Assembly (NCBI RefSeq): GCF_018459925.1
Contig: NZ_CP075371.1
Location: forward strand, 2,604,001 to 2,668,000
Length of the DNA stretch: 64,000 bases
Direction: 5' to 3'
From: Nocardioides aquaticus
Lineage (GTDB): Bacteria; Actinomycetota; Actinomycetes; Propionibacteriales; Nocardioidaceae
Part shown: piece by piece, positions 61,813-64,000 of the stretch
How the letters are laid out: every line of letters starts with the position of its first letter
Numbering within the stretch: position 1 is the stretch's first letter
Program-made: the position numbers and the translations under genes
Notes under the pieces: model-generated
Databases searched by the model: none
What the model saw: only the letters and a program-made list of their open reading frames with translations
Told to the model about the DNA's origin: nothing

Positions 61813-64000
61813 TCAGGGCGCCGCGGCCTCGGCGACGGCGGCCTCGACGTCGGCGAACGCCTGCTCGAGGTCGCGGCGCGTGTGGCGGCCCCGGGGGATG
61901 CCCACCGGGGGCGGCAGGCGGTCGGGGGCGGGCGGCGCCGGCTCCCGGAGCAGCCGGAACCAGGAGCGGACGACCGCGGACGGCTCGGTGGCGTACGCCT
62001 CCTGAACCGACCGCACCGCCTCGGCCCGGGTCGCGGGCGTACGAGACAGCCGCCAGCGCTCGACTGCGACCTCGGCGCTCTCGCGCTCGTCGGCAGCCGC
62101 ACCGCGGACGAGCCGGTCGAGTCCGTCGAGGACCAGCTGCCGGTTCGGGGCCCCGGAACGAGCCGGGTCGCGCGCGTCGGCCAGCAGCCGCGCGAGAGTC
62201 GTCCGGCGGCGGACGTCGGCGGGGTTGCGCCCCGGATCGGCGCCGTCGGCCTCCCGCGCCGCGTGCCGGGCGGCGTCGTACCGGCCCGACCGCGCGAGCA
62301 CGACCGCGAGCTCGGCCCACTCGGCAGCGGCTTCGAGCCACCGCCCCAGCCGCAGGTCGACCTCGACGAGGCGGCGCCACAGGCCGGCATCGGCGGCGAG
62401 CGACGGCGTGGCGCCCAGCCACGTCTGGAGAGCGTCGGCGGCCTCCGACAGGTCACCCAGCTCGAGGCTGCGCTGCACCGACGCCGACGCGCACGCGGTG
62501 GCGTAGGGGTCGCCGAGAGCCACGCGCAGCTGGCCCTCGTTGTTGAGGCTGAACGGGAGGTGGCGCCGGTAGCCGATCGTGTCGGCGCTCCCCCGCGCCT
62601 GCGTCATCAGCTCCACGCACTCCTGGTGCCTGCCCTGCAGGTACTCGCACCCGGCGAGGTCGCTCAGCACGTGCACCTGCCGGACCACGTCGCGCGCCGT
62701 GGTGGCCGCGACCAGCGCGGCCCGGTAGCGCTCGGCCGCGGCCCCCGGCTGCCCGGACAGCACCAGGGCCACGGCGAGCGCCGCCGAGGCGCTCGCCCGG
62801 GCGGCGGGGTCCGCGCCGTCCTCGGCCCGGGCGGTGAGCGCACGGCCGGCCACCAGCGCGGCCTCCAGGTCGCCCTGGTGGCATCGCGCCAGCACGAGCA
62901 GCTCGCCGGCCCGCTGGTAGCGCGCCTCGTCGGTGCCGTCGACCAGCCGCATCAGCTCGGCTGCGACCTGCTCCGTACGGTGCAGCTGCCCGCACGCGTA
63001 CGAGGCCTCGGCGAGCACGAGGAGCCGCCGCCCGACCGGGCCACGGTCACCCGTCCCCGGGGCCACCGCGCCGGCCCCGGCACCCGCCGCACCCTTGTCG
63101 TCGACGGGGAGGTCGAACCGCTCCAGGACCTCGTTCGCCCGGCCGGCCACCAGGAGCACCTCCAGCACCTCCAGCTCGACCCGGTCGAGCGCGGGGCCGT
63201 GCACCAGCGGCCTGAGCCGCTCGAGCCACCGGAGCGCGCCGGTCGGGTCCCAGCCGTCTCGTGCGGCGCGCGCGGCGAGCGGGTACCACCGCCTGCCCAG
63301 CACCGGGTCGGCCAGCGGCTCGACGTGCTCGGCGACCTCGACCGGGTCCGCGTCCGCGGCGACGAGCCGGTCCACCAACGCACGATGCAGACGCTCGCGC
63401 TCGGCATGGCTCGTCGCGTCGTGGACCACGCGCCGCACCAGGTCGTGACCGATCCGGTACGTCTCGTCGGGGCCGTCGGCGCTGGTCACCAGCCGGTCGG
63501 CGCTCAGCCGGGTCGCCAGGAGGCGTACGTCCGCCACGTCACGAGCCGCGGGGAGGAGGTCGGCCAGCAGCCGCAGACCGCAGGGACGCCCTGCCACGGC
63601 GAGGACCGTCAGCAGCTCGTGAGCGTGCACCGGCAACCGGTCGACCTGGGACGCGACGACTCCCGCGACCGGGCCGGCGAGCACCACGGACGCGGGCGGC
63701 GGCTCCCCCGGCCGCCACCGGCCGAGCAGCGCGTGCACGGACGCCTGGGCGACCAGGGGGTTGCCCCCGGCGTGCGGGACCACGATCCCGGCCAGCCAGG
63801 CCGGCGGCGTGCCCCCGCCGGCCCGGCGCCACGCCTCCTCCGCCAGCAGGCCGGTCTCGTCGGGGTCGAGCGGGGCGAGGGTGACCACGTCGGTCGGTGC
63901 CGCCGAGGGGACCGGGCCCTCCTCCGAGCCCCACGTGACCACGAGCGCCGCCGCGCACCGGCCCGCCGAGGCACCCAGCTCGTGCAGGAGCCCGACCGAC
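61813..64000 (-). CDS. Large ATPase-type regulator with TPR-like repeats, N-terminus beyond window
   Basis: The frame is open to the right edge, so only the C-terminal ~729 residues are seen. The first ~180 fit the end of an AAA/STAND ATPase module (LAPLDPDETGLLAEEAWRRA, HAGGNPLVAQASVHALLG, then LLTVLAVAGRPCGLRLLADL and GHDLVRRVVHDATSHAERER). The remainder is TPR-like helical repeat (LLVLAEASYACGQLHRTEQV, ELLVLARCHQGDLEAALVAG, YRAALVAATTARDVVRQVHV). LuxR-type regulators (MalT/LAL family) and ATPase-fused cyclases look like this. No LuxR HTH is present at the C-terminus (ADVEAAVAEAAAP), so an output domain, if any, lies upstream of the window. Confidence 0.75.
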   Translation of the reverse strand, partial: SVGLLHELGASAGRCAAALVVTWGSEEGPVPSAAPTDVVTLAPLDPDETGLLAEEAWRRAGGGTPPAWLAGIVVPHAGGNPLVAQASVHALLGRWRPGEPPPASVVLAGPVAGVVASQVDRLPVHAHELLTVLAVAGRPCGLRLLADLLPAARDVADVRLLATRLSADRLVTSADGPDETYRIGHDLVRRVVHDATSHAERERLHRALVDRLVAADADPVEVAEHVEPLADPVLGRRWYPLAARAARDGWDPTGALRWLERLRPLVHGPALDRVELEVLEVLLVAGRANEVLERFDLPVDDKGAAGAGAGAVAPGTGDRGPVGRRLLVLAEASYACGQLHRTEQVAAELMRLVDGTDEARYQRAGELLVLARCHQGDLEAALVAGRALTARAEDGADPAARASASAALAVALVLSGQPGAAAERYRAALVAATTARDVVRQVHVLSDLAGCEYLQGRHQECVELMTQARGSADTIGYRRHLPFSLNNEGQLRVALGDPYATACASASVQRSLELGDLSEAADALQTWLGATPSLAADAGLWRRLVEVDLRLGRWLEAAAEWAELAVVLARSGRYDAARHAAREADGADPGRNPADVRRRTTLARLLADARDPARSGAPNRQLVLDGLDRLVRGAAADERESAEVAVERWRLSRTPATRAEAVRSVQEAYATEPSAVVRSWFRLLREPAPPAPDRLPPPVGIPRGRHTRRDLEQAFADVEAAVAEAAAP

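Overview
The window is very GC-rich (about 70% or more), densely packed chromosomal DNA. Many starts are GTG, many junctions are GTGA or ATGA stop/start overlaps, and about two dozen starts lie only 6-8 nt after a TANNNT-like -10 box, which is the leaderless actinobacterial layout. SepH, DUF3159, DUF3710, DUF3093, DUF4193, GlnA2-GlnE, a [2Fe-2S]-type ferrochelatase and a DevR/DevS-like pair point to an actinomycete. Nocardioides or a close relative in the Nocardioidaceae is my best guess; this is inferred from gene content and style, not from a marker gene. No rRNA, tRNA, CRISPR array, prophage or canonical insertion sequence was seen.

Layout. 1-7.1 kb: truncated OpgC-like acyltransferase, frameshifted AbrB-type permease, MFS transporter, uvrB, PLD-family phospholipase. 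7.1-9.3 kb: surface module (DUF4397 protein, class F sortase-like lipoprotein, anchored protein). 9.5-12.6 kb: AlkA-like glycosylase (frameshifted) and ATP-dependent DNA ligase. 12.6-17.0 kb: a lipid beta-oxidation/reduction cluster (TetR, fadA2-like thiolase, fabG4-like reductase, htdX-like hydratase). 17-24.3 kb: MFS/HxlR divergent pair, tesB, PAC2 protein, amino acid permease, dxs. 24.4-31.6 kb: second PLD protein, GH18-like secreted protein, Nudix, an SOS-box gene, YjbQ, thiamine-binding protein, ECF sigma factor with membrane partner, TauE exporter. 31.6-37.9 kb: acnA, SDR, a His-rich secreted repeat peptide, and a DGPF/ECF42 sigma pair with a matching promoter. 37.9-49.8 kb: the conserved actinobacterial block trmA-like, APC permease, two TrkA proteins, DUF3159, OB-fold, DUF3710, dut, DUF3093, DUF4235, DUF4193, IMPase, hemH, sepH (the order resembles Mycobacterium tuberculosis Rv2689c-Rv2701c). 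49.8-60.1 kb: two-domain acyl-CoA reductase, rhodanese, thymidine kinase, DevS/DevR-like pair, glnE, glnA2. 60.1-64 kb: frameshifted DUF222/HNH endonuclease in a nest of repeats, then a truncated ATPase-type regulator.

Points deserving attention: five genes are each broken by the loss of one base, four of them beside a run of C or G (either systematic consensus error or real decay); an unknown small gene sits under a perfect LexA/SOS box; a 121-bp element with perfect 18-bp inverted ends lies beside a histidine-rich repeat peptide; a dispersed 69-bp repeat plus hairpin occurs at 2.2 kb and 60.1-60.3 kb; and the HNH gene is bracketed by roughly 60-bp inverted repeats and reads through its natural end into repeat DNA.
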